This document shows, one piece after another, positions 25,926-33,995 of a stretch of 64,000 nucleotides of DNA. Position numbers and translations under genes: made by a program. Below the pieces are notes generated by a model. That model was not told the origin of the DNA and ran no database searches. It saw only the letters and a program-made list of their open reading frames with translations. This DNA comes from JBKHYJ01 sp046565505. GTDB taxonomy: Bacteria > Acidobacteriota > Blastocatellia > UBA7656. The stretch lies in assembly GCA_046565505.1 (NCBI GenBank), contig JBKHYJ010000010.1, forward strand, positions 25,451 through 89,450, read 5' to 3'. Position 1 is the first letter of the stretch. The number at the start of each line of letters is the position of its first letter.

Positions 25926-25971
25926 GATCAATTAAGTCATTCTCTGTACCGCGATTCACAGCGGAGAATCT

Positions 25972-28776
25972 ATGTCCCGTGTTCGCGTGAGCCTGGATGG
26001 GCTTTGGGACTTCATCCCAGACCCGCGCCAGGAATTTTCACACGAAAGCCTTCAAAAGGCGGGCACGCCGCGCAGCGTCCGCGTGCCGGGCCCGTGGCAG
26101 GCCCAGTTTGAAGACCTGCGCCATTATAGCGGCGTGGCATGGTACAGGCGCAGCTTCGAGCTTGGGCATATGGCCCTGGAGCCCGTCGCCCCTTCCCCCA
26201 TCCACGTAGTCCATTTCGGGGCCGTCGATTATCACGCAACCGTCTGGCTCAACGGCCGCCTCATAGGTGAGCACGAGGGCGGCTACCTGCCATTCGAGAT
26301 GCCGCTCGAAGACGCGCTCAATTGGGCCGGCAATAACGAGCTTGTCGTGCGCGTAATCGACCCGGGCGACCACCGCGAGCTATTCCCCCAATTCGCCTTC
26401 TCCGAGATACCGCACGGCAAACAGAGCTGGTACGGCCCGATAAGCGGAATCTGGCAGAGCGTATACGTCGAAGTCCGCCACGACACGCACGTGAGGCGCT
26501 TGCATGTCACGCCGGATGTCGCGAACGGCCAAGCCCACGTCGACCTGTCGCTCAACAGGCCCGCCGAGCGCCCGCTCGGCCTGCGGCTCACGGTGACCGA
26601 CCCTCTGGGCAAGCAGTACGCCCACAGTTTCGTAATCGAGAAGGGCGCGGACCGCCACCAGGCGGCCGTGCACATCCCAGACCCGCTGCTGTGGGACACG
26701 CACAGCCCCCACCTCTACCGCTTGGAAGCCGCCCTCGTCGAAGAGGGGACGGCCGGCCGGAAGGTCGATTCGCTGGCGGCCGATTTCGGGATGCGCAGCA
26801 TCTCCACGTCGGCCGACGGGCACCTCATGCTTAACGACCGCATACTGTACCTGCGCGGCGCGCTCGACCAGGACTACTACCCGGACATGATCTACACGCC
26901 TTTCAGCGACGCGGAGCTGAACGAGCAATTCGTGAAGGCCCGGCGGCTGGGGTTGAACTGCCTGCGGACGCACATCAAGATAACAGACCCGCGCTATTAC
27001 GACGCCGCCGACCGCGCGGGCGTGTTGATATGGACGGAGCTTCCCAACTGGGAGAACCTCACGGCCAGGGTCAAGGAGCGCGCGCGGGAAACGCTCACGG
27101 GCATGGTGGAGCGTGACTGGAATCACCCCTCGATAATCATATGGACGATTATAAACGAGGGGTGGGGGGTGGACCTCGCGGTCAACGCGGAGCACAGGGC
27201 GTGGCTGGCCGAGACCTACGACTACCTTAAGCAGCTCGACCCGCACCGGCTCGTCGTCGGCAATTCCGCCTGCATCACGAATTTCCATGTCGTCACGGAC
27301 ATCGAAGACTTTCATAACTACTATTCGATACCCGACCATTATCAAAAATGGCGCGCGTGGGTGGAGACTTTCGCCGCGAGGCCCCCGTGGACGTTCGCGC
27401 ACGCTTACAGGGACATAGACTCGTGGCGCGAATTCTTGCGCGACCCGTGGAAGGCCGTGCCCCGCACGCCCGCGCCCGAAGTGCGCCGCAGCGGCCGCGA
27501 GCCGATAGTGGTCTCCGAATTCGGTAACTGGGGCCTGCCCGACGTTGATAAGCTGCGCAGTTGTTACGGGGGCGAGGACCCCTGGTGGTTCGAGACGGGG
27601 ACGGAATGGGGCGAGGGGGCCGTCTACCCACACGGCGCGACGGAGCGGTTCAAGAGGTGGCACCTGGATAAAGTCTTCCCGACCTTCTCCGACCTCGCCT
27701 CGGCGAGCCAGCGCATGCAGTACTGCGCCCTGAAGTATCAGATCGAGCAGATACGCCGCCACCCTAGCATCGTGGGTTACATCATCACGGAATTCACTGA
27801 CGTGCACTGGGAGTCGAACGGGCTGCTCGACATCTGCCGCAACCCGAAGAGCTTTTACGACGTGATAGCGGACATAAACAGCGCGGACGCGATCGTGCCG
27901 GGCTGGAAGCGCGTCGCTTACTGGGAAGGCGAGCAGTGCCAGGTGGACCTCTCTTTGTCACACTTCTCGAACCACGACCTGGCCGGCTCGCGCCTGGAGT
28001 GGCACCTCGATTTAGAGCCCGACATACGCGGCTCTTTCGGTGGCCTCGCCCCGAGGGCCGCCCAGATTACGGCTATCGGCGCGATACGCTTCAAAGTCCC
28101 GGCGGCGGGCAGGGGCGTTCGCGCGCGGCTGATCTTTCACCTCCTCGACGCCGGCGGCTCCGCCGTCACACGCAACCACCTGGAGCTGTACTTCTTTGAT
28201 CGCGCGGCGGGCAGAGCGGCCGAGACTGTTTTGTCGGCCCCCCCGCGGCTCGGCAAAAAGCTACAGGCCCTCGGATACAAATTGACTGACCGCCTGGATG
28301 ACGCCGACCTCGCCATCGTCGATAAGATGACGGACGAGTTCCGCTGGTACGTGCAGAATGGCGGCCGAGTGCTGTGGCTGGCCAATACGAAGAACTCGCA
28401 GCAGACCTACCTCGGGAGCGTCGAGATAGCCGAGCGCCAGGGCCGCCGCTGGCAGGGCGATTGGGCCAGCAACATGAACTGGATCCGGCAGGACCAGATG
28501 TTTAAGAACATCCCGACGGGCGGGCTGGTCGATTTCGCCTTCGCGGACCTGACGCCCGAACATGTAATAACAGGCTTGAGCCCCAGGGACTTCGCCTCGG
28601 ACGTTCATGCGGGGCTATTCGTGGGGTGGCTTCACCACATCGTGGCCCTTGTGGCCGAGCGCTGCTACGGCAATGGGCGGCTGTTGATATCCACTTTCCG
28701 CCTGCTCAACCAGAAGCCGGCACACCCGGTCGCTGCCATCATGCTACGCGACATGATCTTACACCTCTTACGATAA
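25972..28776 (+). CDS. Glycoside hydrolase family 2 protein
   Basis: 934 residues. An N-terminal GH2 sugar-binding domain (VSLDGLWDFIPDP, VAWYRRSFEL) precedes an Ig-like domain (about 170-270) and a barrel. The barrel has RLGLNCLRTHIKITDPRYYDAADRAGV, the acid/base Glu in IINEGWG (about 392) and the nucleophile Glu in VVSEFGNWG (about 513). A further beta-rich region reaches the end. The family includes beta-galactosidase, beta-glucuronidase and beta-mannosidase; substrate cannot be assigned here. No signal peptide is visible. Second gene of the operon with the glycosidase-reductase fusion, which points to one oligosaccharide handled by both. Confidence 0.9.
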   Translation: MSRVRVSLDGLWDFIPDPRQEFSHESLQKAGTPRSVRVPGPWQAQFEDLRHYSGVAWYRRSFELGHMALEPVAPSPIHVVHFGAVDYHATVWLNGRLIGEHEGGYLPFEMPLEDALNWAGNNELVVRVIDPGDHRELFPQFAFSEIPHGKQSWYGPISGIWQSVYVEVRHDTHVRRLHVTPDVANGQAHVDLSLNRPAERPLGLRLTVTDPLGKQYAHSFVIEKGADRHQAAVHIPDPLLWDTHSPHLYRLEAALVEEGTAGRKVDSLAADFGMRSISTSADGHLMLNDRILYLRGALDQDYYPDMIYTPFSDAELNEQFVKARRLGLNCLRTHIKITDPRYYDAADRAGVLIWTELPNWENLTARVKERARETLTGMVERDWNHPSIIIWTIINEGWGVDLAVNAEHRAWLAETYDYLKQLDPHRLVVGNSACITNFHVVTDIEDFHNYYSIPDHYQKWRAWVETFAARPPWTFAHAYRDIDSWREFLRDPWKAVPRTPAPEVRRSGREPIVVSEFGNWGLPDVDKLRSCYGGEDPWWFETGTEWGEGAVYPHGATERFKRWHLDKVFPTFSDLASASQRMQYCALKYQIEQIRRHPSIVGYIITEFTDVHWESNGLLDICRNPKSFYDVIADINSADAIVPGWKRVAYWEGEQCQVDLSLSHFSNHDLAGSRLEWHLDLEPDIRGSFGGLAPRAAQITAIGAIRFKVPAAGRGVRARLIFHLLDAGGSAVTRNHLELYFFDRAAGRAAETVLSAPPRLGKKLQALGYKLTDRLDDADLAIVDKMTDEFRWYVQNGGRVLWLANTKNSQQTYLGSVEIAERQGRRWQGDWASNMNWIRQDQMFKNIPTGGLVDFAFADLTPEHVITGLSPRDFASDVHAGLFVGWLHHIVALVAERCYGNGRLLISTFRLLNQKPAHPVAAIMLRDMILHLLR

Positions 28777-28782
28777 ATGCGC

Positions 28783-28805
28783 GCCGGGCGAGACTTCAGC
28801 CCGGC
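28783..28805 (+). terminator. Hairpin after GH2 gene
   Basis: GCCGGGC (28783-28789) pairs with GCCCGGC (28799-28805) just 7 bases after the GH2 stop, with a 9-base loop and no U-run. Confidence 0.5.
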
Positions 28806-28955
28806 CGACGACACCGAGCCGCAGGCCGGTGACCCGCCCGCCGCATTGCTGATACAATAGAGGTAAGTGGGGCGCGAATGGGCGCGGCCGGCGCTCACCC
28901 GCACCCCCTTCTTATTTCGCATGACAGCTGAATGGCCTTCTCAATTAGTCGCGTA

Positions 28956-28984
28956 TTGAAAAAAAGAGCCCTTGATATTAAAGT
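28956..28984 (+). promoter_or_regulatory. Promoter of kinase-TPR gene
   Basis: TTGAAA (28956-28961), a 17-base spacer and TAAAGT (28979-28984). The same boxes and spacing occur before the pseudokinase gene at 33933-33961. The start would be near 28991, leaving about 25 bases of leader. Confidence 0.7.
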
Positions 28985-29015
28985 GACCTGAGGCGCTCAA
29001 CACCCTGAAGTTAAA

Positions 29016-31949
29016 ATGATTCCAGAGATAATATCCCATTACAGAATCATCAAGAAGATCGGCGCGGGCGGGATGGGCGAGGTCTACCTCGCCGAAGATA
29101 CGCGCCTGGGGCGGCGCGTCGCCCTCAAGATCCTTTCCCCCGAATTTACGAGCGACGAGGAGCGGCTGCGCCGCTTCGAGCAGGAGGCGCGCGCCGCCTC
29201 GGCCCTCAATCACCCGAACATCATCACCATACATGAAGTCGGCGTGGACAAAGACACACACTTCATCGCCACGGAGTTTATCGAAGGCGAGACCCTCAGG
29301 CGGCGGCTCGCCGGCGCGAGGATGAGCTTGCGAGAAGCCCTGGACGTTGCCATCCAGGTGGCGGGCGCCCTGGACGCCGCCCACCGCGCCGGCATAGTGC
29401 ACCGCGACGTGAAGCCCGAGAATATAATGCTGCGGCCAGACGGCTACGTTAAGGTGTTGGACTTCGGGATAGTCAAGCTAACAGAACAATTCACCGAGCA
29501 GCAGTCCGCCTACTCGGTCGCGCCCGAAGAGCCGACCGTGATGCTCGTCAATACGGACGCCAACATGGTGATGGGCAGCCCGAGCTACATGTCGCCCGAG
29601 CAGGCGCGTGGGTTAAAGGTGGACGCGCGGACGGACATATTCAGCCTCGGCGTCGTCATGTACGAGATGGTGGCCGGCAAGCGCCCCTTCGACGGGCAGA
29701 CGGCGAGCGACGTGATCGCGGCCGTCCTCGACCGCAACCCGCCGTCGCTCGCGCGCTTCATGAGCGGGGCGTCCGAGGCGTTAGAGTGGATAGTGCTGAA
29801 GGCGCTCAGAAAGAACAGGGAGGAGCGTTACCAGTCCGCGCGCGGACTTCTCAACGACCTGCGCGCCTTAAAACAGCGGTTCGAGTTCGAGGTCGAGCTT
29901 GAACGCTCAGTCAACCCGGGCCCCGTGACCACCGTGCGCGTCGCGCATTCGGCGGTCACCACCGTCAAGGAACTGGCCGCCGAAAGCGACGAGATAATCG
30001 CCGCGCCTACGCTTTCGAGCGCCGAATACCTGGTCACGGAATTCAAGCGCCACAAGAAGGCCGTGGGCTTAATCGTCATGTCGCTCGTGCTGGCTCTGGC
30101 CGCCGCCTGGTTTTTCCTTTCGAGGCCGCAGGTCCTGACCGAACGCGATACGGTCTTGCTCGCGGACTTCACCAACGCGACGGGCGACGCGATGTTCGAC
30201 CAGACGTTGAGGCAGGCGCTCGCGGTGCAACTGGAGCAATCGCCCTTCTTGAACATCTTCTCGGACGAGCGGATCAGGGAGACCCTGCGCTACATGAGCC
30301 GCTCTCCCGAAGAGCGGTTGACCGTGCCCGTCGCGCGCGAAATATGCCAGCGGCAGGGCCTGAAAGCGCTGCTGACCGGCTCGATATCGAGCCTCGGGGC
30401 CCACTACGTCATCTCGCTGGCGGCGATGAATGCTTACACGGGCGACGTGATAGCGCGCGAGCAGGTCGAGGCCGAAAATAAAGAGCAGGTGCTGCGGGCG
30501 CTAGGCACCGCGGCCACGAAGCTGCGCGAGAGGCTGGGCGAGTCGCTCAGGATGGTCGAGAAGTTCGACGCCCCGATTGAGCAGGCCACGACCTCTTCGC
30601 TCGAAGCGTTGAAGGCGTTCTCGCTGGGCAACGAGCAGCAGAACAGGTCGAAGTACCTCGAAGCCATCCCGTTTTACAAGCGCGCCATCGAGCTCGACCC
30701 GGACTTCGCGCTCGCCTACACGCGCCTCGCCGTGGCCTACGACAACAGCAGGCAGCCGGAACTCGCCGCCGAGTACGCGACGAAAGCCTTCGAGCTGCGC
30801 GAGCGCGTGAGCGAGCGCGAGCGGCACTTCATATCGTGGCGGTATTACAGCAGCACGACGCACGAGGTAGACAAGACCATCGAGGTGCTCGAATTGTGGA
30901 AGCAGACATACCCGCGCGACATAGAGCCGCACAACACGCTCGCCTTCCATTACACGCAGGTCGGCCAGTTCAACAAGGCCATAGAGGAGGCGCGCGAAGC
31001 CATCAGGCTGAACCCCTCGCGCCCGCAGCCTTATTCCAACCTCGCGCTCGCGCTGATGTGCCTGAACCGCTTTGACGAGGCGAAGGAGGTCTACCAGCAG
31101 GCGCAGGCGCAGAACCTTGACACGACGCCTTTTCACTATGGGCTTTACCTGATCGCTTTTGCGCAGGGCGACGCGGCGGGGGCGAAACAGAACCTGGACT
31201 GGATGAGCGGGAAGTCTAACGAGTACGAGGCGCTCGACTGGCAGGCCAAGACGAGTTCGTTCGCCGGGCAACTGCGCAGGGCGAGGGAGCTGTCCCGGAA
31301 CGCTATCGACCTGGCGAGCCGTGCGGGCTTGAACGAGCTGGCCGCGCAGTTTCGCGCGCGCGCGCGGCTCAGGGCCGCGGCCGCGGGCGCCTGCGACGAG
31401 CCGGCCGACGACCCCCCGAACCCCGCCGCTTCCGAAAGGACAGGCAGTTCAGTGGTAGAAGAGTCGCTAGGGCTCGCCCTGTGCGGGCAGCCGTCGCAGG
31501 CGCAGTCTCTCATCGACGAACAGAGCAGGCGGTTCCCCAAAGACACCCTGCTCAACGCGGTCTGGATTCCGACCGTCAGGGCGGTCGGCGAGATCAACCG
31601 GAATAACCCCGCGCAGGCGATTCAATTATTGCAGGCCGCGGGCCGTTACGAGATGGGGTACGCGGCGGGCTTCTGGCCCACGTACGTGCGCGGTCTGGCC
31701 TACCTGCGCAGCCGCGCGGGGGCCGAAGCGGCGGCCGAGTTCCAAAGGATTCTGAATAACCGCGGCGTGAATATTAACTCTAACCTGTATTCGCTCTCGT
31801 ACCTGGGGCTTGCTCGCGCGACGACTCTTATGGGAGACAGGGCTAAGGCCCGCAACATGTACGAAGATTTCTTCAAGCTCTGGAAGGATTCCGACCCGGA
31901 CGTGCCCGCGCTCCAGCAGGCCAAGCAAGAGTACGAGAAGCTGAGATAA
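29016..31949 (+). CDS. Membrane Ser/Thr protein kinase with TolB-like and TPR domains
   Basis: 977 residues. Kinase domain about 8-275 with all key elements: IGAGGMGEVYLAED, ALKIL lysine, HRDVKPENIML (Asp about 129), LDFGIVK, SPEQARG and EERYQSA. A membrane helix follows (about 346-366, GLIVMSLVLALAAAWFFL). The C-terminal part is a TolB/FlgO-like domain (LLADFTNATGDAMFDQTL) and then TPRs up to the end. Such kinases phosphorylate Ser/Thr in the cytosol while the extracytoplasmic TPR part probably reads an envelope signal. Clear paralogue of the genes at 33996 and 61140. Signal unknown. Confidence 0.93.
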   Translation: MIPEIISHYRIIKKIGAGGMGEVYLAEDTRLGRRVALKILSPEFTSDEERLRRFEQEARAASALNHPNIITIHEVGVDKDTHFIATEFIEGETLRRRLAGARMSLREALDVAIQVAGALDAAHRAGIVHRDVKPENIMLRPDGYVKVLDFGIVKLTEQFTEQQSAYSVAPEEPTVMLVNTDANMVMGSPSYMSPEQARGLKVDARTDIFSLGVVMYEMVAGKRPFDGQTASDVIAAVLDRNPPSLARFMSGASEALEWIVLKALRKNREERYQSARGLLNDLRALKQRFEFEVELERSVNPGPVTTVRVAHSAVTTVKELAAESDEIIAAPTLSSAEYLVTEFKRHKKAVGLIVMSLVLALAAAWFFLSRPQVLTERDTVLLADFTNATGDAMFDQTLRQALAVQLEQSPFLNIFSDERIRETLRYMSRSPEERLTVPVAREICQRQGLKALLTGSISSLGAHYVISLAAMNAYTGDVIAREQVEAENKEQVLRALGTAATKLRERLGESLRMVEKFDAPIEQATTSSLEALKAFSLGNEQQNRSKYLEAIPFYKRAIELDPDFALAYTRLAVAYDNSRQPELAAEYATKAFELRERVSERERHFISWRYYSSTTHEVDKTIEVLELWKQTYPRDIEPHNTLAFHYTQVGQFNKAIEEAREAIRLNPSRPQPYSNLALALMCLNRFDEAKEVYQQAQAQNLDTTPFHYGLYLIAFAQGDAAGAKQNLDWMSGKSNEYEALDWQAKTSSFAGQLRRARELSRNAIDLASRAGLNELAAQFRARARLRAAAAGACDEPADDPPNPAASERTGSSVVEESLGLALCGQPSQAQSLIDEQSRRFPKDTLLNAVWIPTVRAVGEINRNNPAQAIQLLQAAGRYEMGYAAGFWPTYVRGLAYLRSRAGAEAAAEFQRILNNRGVNINSNLYSLSYLGLARATTLMGDRAKARNMYEDFFKLWKDSDPDVPALQQAKQEYEKLR

Positions 31950-32059
31950 TTTTATAGAAGCGATCCCCCGGGGGAGTTATTTTCCGAGGCGGAGAATACA
32001 CGGGGCTTACTATCGCTTCTCGGTCGGCAGGCAGAATGTAAAGAGTAAGGAAGGTGAAT

Positions 32060-33160
32060 ATGAGAGAGAAGTCTTACACGGATGTGATTCGGCCTCTGGC
32101 CCGGGCGCTGCTCGCGGTCGCGCTCGCGGTCGCCGGCTCAGCGCCCGCGGGCGCGGCGGGGCCTTATTCTCAGCGGGCGACGGCACGGCAGCGGCAAACC
32201 AGGCCCGCCGAGCAGACCTGGCCCGCGCAGCAAGCCCCGGCCTCCGCCTACGGCAAAGGCTACCAGAAAGGCTACGCGGACGGATTTGCCCAGGGCGAAG
32301 CGGACTGGCGTCAGGGGGTGCCGCGCGATTTTCAACGCTCCGACGCTTACGCCCAGCGTGACCGCAGGTATGACCCGAGCCTCGCTTCGTCCGACGAATA
32401 CGTACAGGCCTACGAGCTGGGGTTCGAGCTGGGCCACACGGATGGCTACTACGGTCGCCCGCGCAACCCGGCCGAGCCGGCTAACGCGGCCGTGCTTGCG
32501 AAGGCGGCGGCGCTCGCGCAAGCGCAGAGGGAGCGGGAGCGCGAGGCGGGCGACGCCCGAAGAGATGAGCAGTCCCGCCCGCGAGAGATCAACCCTTCGC
32601 GCGAGATAGACCGGCCGCGCGGCTCCGGCCCGATTGACATCCCGGGCGATACGCGGCTGCAAATCAAATTGACCTCTCCCATCGGCACGAAGATAAGCCG
32701 CGTCGGCGACCGCTTCAAGGCCGTCGTCACTTCGCCGGCGAATTACGAGGGCGCGACCGTCGAGGGGCACATAGCTACGCTCAATCAATCGGGCCGGGTG
32801 AGCGGGAGGACCGAGATGGGCCTCGCCTTCGACAGCATCACGCTTCAGGACGGCAGGAGCGCGCAGCTCAGCGCGGAGCTTGAGAGAGTGATCGAATCGG
32901 AGACCGTCAAGAAGGTTGACGAAGAAGGCAACGTCCAGACCGGGAGCCGCTCGAAGGAGTCGCAGGTGCGCGGCGGCGCGGGGGCGGCGGCCGGGGCCAT
33001 CATCGGCGGGATCATCGGCGGGGGCAAAGGCGCCGTGCTGGGTGCCGTGCTCGGGGGCGCTGCCGGCGTAGGGACCGTCTACGTCGAAGGGACGAAGGAG
33101 CTAATCCTAGACCCCGGAACAGAGATGATTATTCGAACAGACAGGACTCGCCCGCGTTAG
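32060..33160 (+). CDS. Secreted glycine-zipper envelope protein
   Basis: 366 residues. Signal peptide (ALLAVALAVAGSAPAGA), then two related Tyr/Gly-rich repeats (YGKGYQKGYADGFAQGEADW and YVQAYELGFELGHTDGYYG), a charged Arg/Glu-rich linker (about 145-185), a beta-rich domain (LQIKLTSPIGTKISRVGDRF to SAELERV), and a glycine zipper (AGAIIGGIIGGGKGAVLGAV) that could insert in a membrane. Possibly an outer-membrane or envelope structural protein. ATG 32060 is chosen because AAGGAAGG precedes it; a GTG is 6 bases upstream. Function not known. Confidence 0.8.
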   Translation: MREKSYTDVIRPLARALLAVALAVAGSAPAGAAGPYSQRATARQRQTRPAEQTWPAQQAPASAYGKGYQKGYADGFAQGEADWRQGVPRDFQRSDAYAQRDRRYDPSLASSDEYVQAYELGFELGHTDGYYGRPRNPAEPANAAVLAKAAALAQAQREREREAGDARRDEQSRPREINPSREIDRPRGSGPIDIPGDTRLQIKLTSPIGTKISRVGDRFKAVVTSPANYEGATVEGHIATLNQSGRVSGRTEMGLAFDSITLQDGRSAQLSAELERVIESETVKKVDEEGNVQTGSRSKESQVRGGAGAAAGAIIGGIIGGGKGAVLGAVLGGAAGVGTVYVEGTKELILDPGTEMIIRTDRTRPR

Positions 33161-33190
33161 GCGCGCGGCCCCATGCGTGTGAAGGCTTGC

Positions 33191-33217
33191 TCGGAGGCGG
33201 GCCACACCCGCCTCCGA
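33191..33217. terminator. GC hairpin between convergent genes
   Basis: TCGGAGGCGGG (33191-33201) pairs perfectly with CCCGCCTCCGA (33207-33217) around a 5-base loop. It could stop transcription from either side. No U-run. Confidence 0.55.
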
Positions 33218-33271
33218 CCGGCGCGGCTCGGGACGTACGGCTTAGCCTGGGATGAGACCTGCGCCCCGCCG

Positions 33272-33805
33272 TCAGAGGCTCGGGGGGGCGATCTCCAGCT
33301 TGATGAAATTACCCTTATCTCGCGACGGCTCCCCGAGCTTGGCGACACGTCTCATGGGGACGCTGACCGCCACGACCGACTTTTCGTAAGGGTCCGGGTA
33401 GAGCTTCAGGCTGAGCCGCGCGTCGTCGATAGCAAGCCCGTCAGCCTCATCTTGCGTCACGAAACCGACGATATGAACCGCGCCGTCGGCCAGCTTATGC
33501 GCCTCGAAGTTGCGAAACATTTTCTTGTCGAATAAGGGGACTTCTCTCTGAGGCGAGAATGTAAACCCGTAGACGCCGCCCGGCTGGTTATCGACGCCGA
33601 ACCCCACCTCCTGACCTTCAACCAACCTCACGCCGTTGCGCGCGCGCAAGGATTCGAGCGCAACGTCGGCCGCCGGCGCGTCGGCAGGCGTTGTTTCTGT
33701 TTCAGGTGTCTCTTCCGCCGTCCGCTTAGGGCGGCCCGTCACGAGCCCCGCCGCGACGAGCGCAGACAGAAGAACACCGCCCGAGATGATCTCTGTAACG
33801 GCCAT
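33272..33805 (-). CDS. Hypothetical protein with N-terminal hydrophobic segment
   Basis: 177 residues. One hydrophobic N-terminal stretch (IISGGVLLSALVAAGLV) is followed by a Thr/Glu/Pro-rich linker and a soluble domain (LVEGQEVGFGVDNQPGGVYGFTF through KLYPDPYEKSVVAVSVPMRRV). It may be membrane-anchored or exported. No family recognised. ATG at 33805. It converges with the glycine-zipper gene. Confidence 0.65.
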   Translation of the reverse strand: MAVTEIISGGVLLSALVAAGLVTGRPKRTAEETPETETTPADAPAADVALESLRARNGVRLVEGQEVGFGVDNQPGGVYGFTFSPQREVPLFDKKMFRNFEAHKLADGAVHIVGFVTQDEADGLAIDDARLSLKLYPDPYEKSVVAVSVPMRRVAKLGEPSRDKGNFIKLEIAPPSL

Positions 33806-33932
33806 TGGCCTGTCTCCAGTTGTGTGAATTGAAACTACCTGCGCCTTATATTAATTAGTCCGCGCGCCCGTTTCAAGCGCCTTTGCCGCCTCTTACGCGG
33901 CCTTCGATCTGATCGCCCCCGCGCCCGCGTTA

Positions 33933-33961
33933 TTGAAAAACGAAGCCTCAGTGATTAAAGT
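33933..33961 (+). promoter_or_regulatory. Promoter of pseudokinase gene
   Basis: TTGAAA (33933-33938), 17-base spacer, TAAAGT (33956-33961), the same elements as upstream of the kinase at 29016. The start would be near 33968, 28 bases before the GTG at 33996. Confidence 0.7.
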
Positions 33962-33995
33962 TAATCATGCACGAGCGTCTAAGGTTAAAGGGTAA

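Noticed and set aside
26380..27807. A 475-codon minus-strand frame over the GH2 gene
   Set aside because: Antisense to a gene with clear catalytic motifs; no ribosome site or domain.
31965..31990. CCCCCGGGGG palindrome after the first kinase gene
   Set aside because: It has no room for a loop and no U-run, so I do not call it a terminator.
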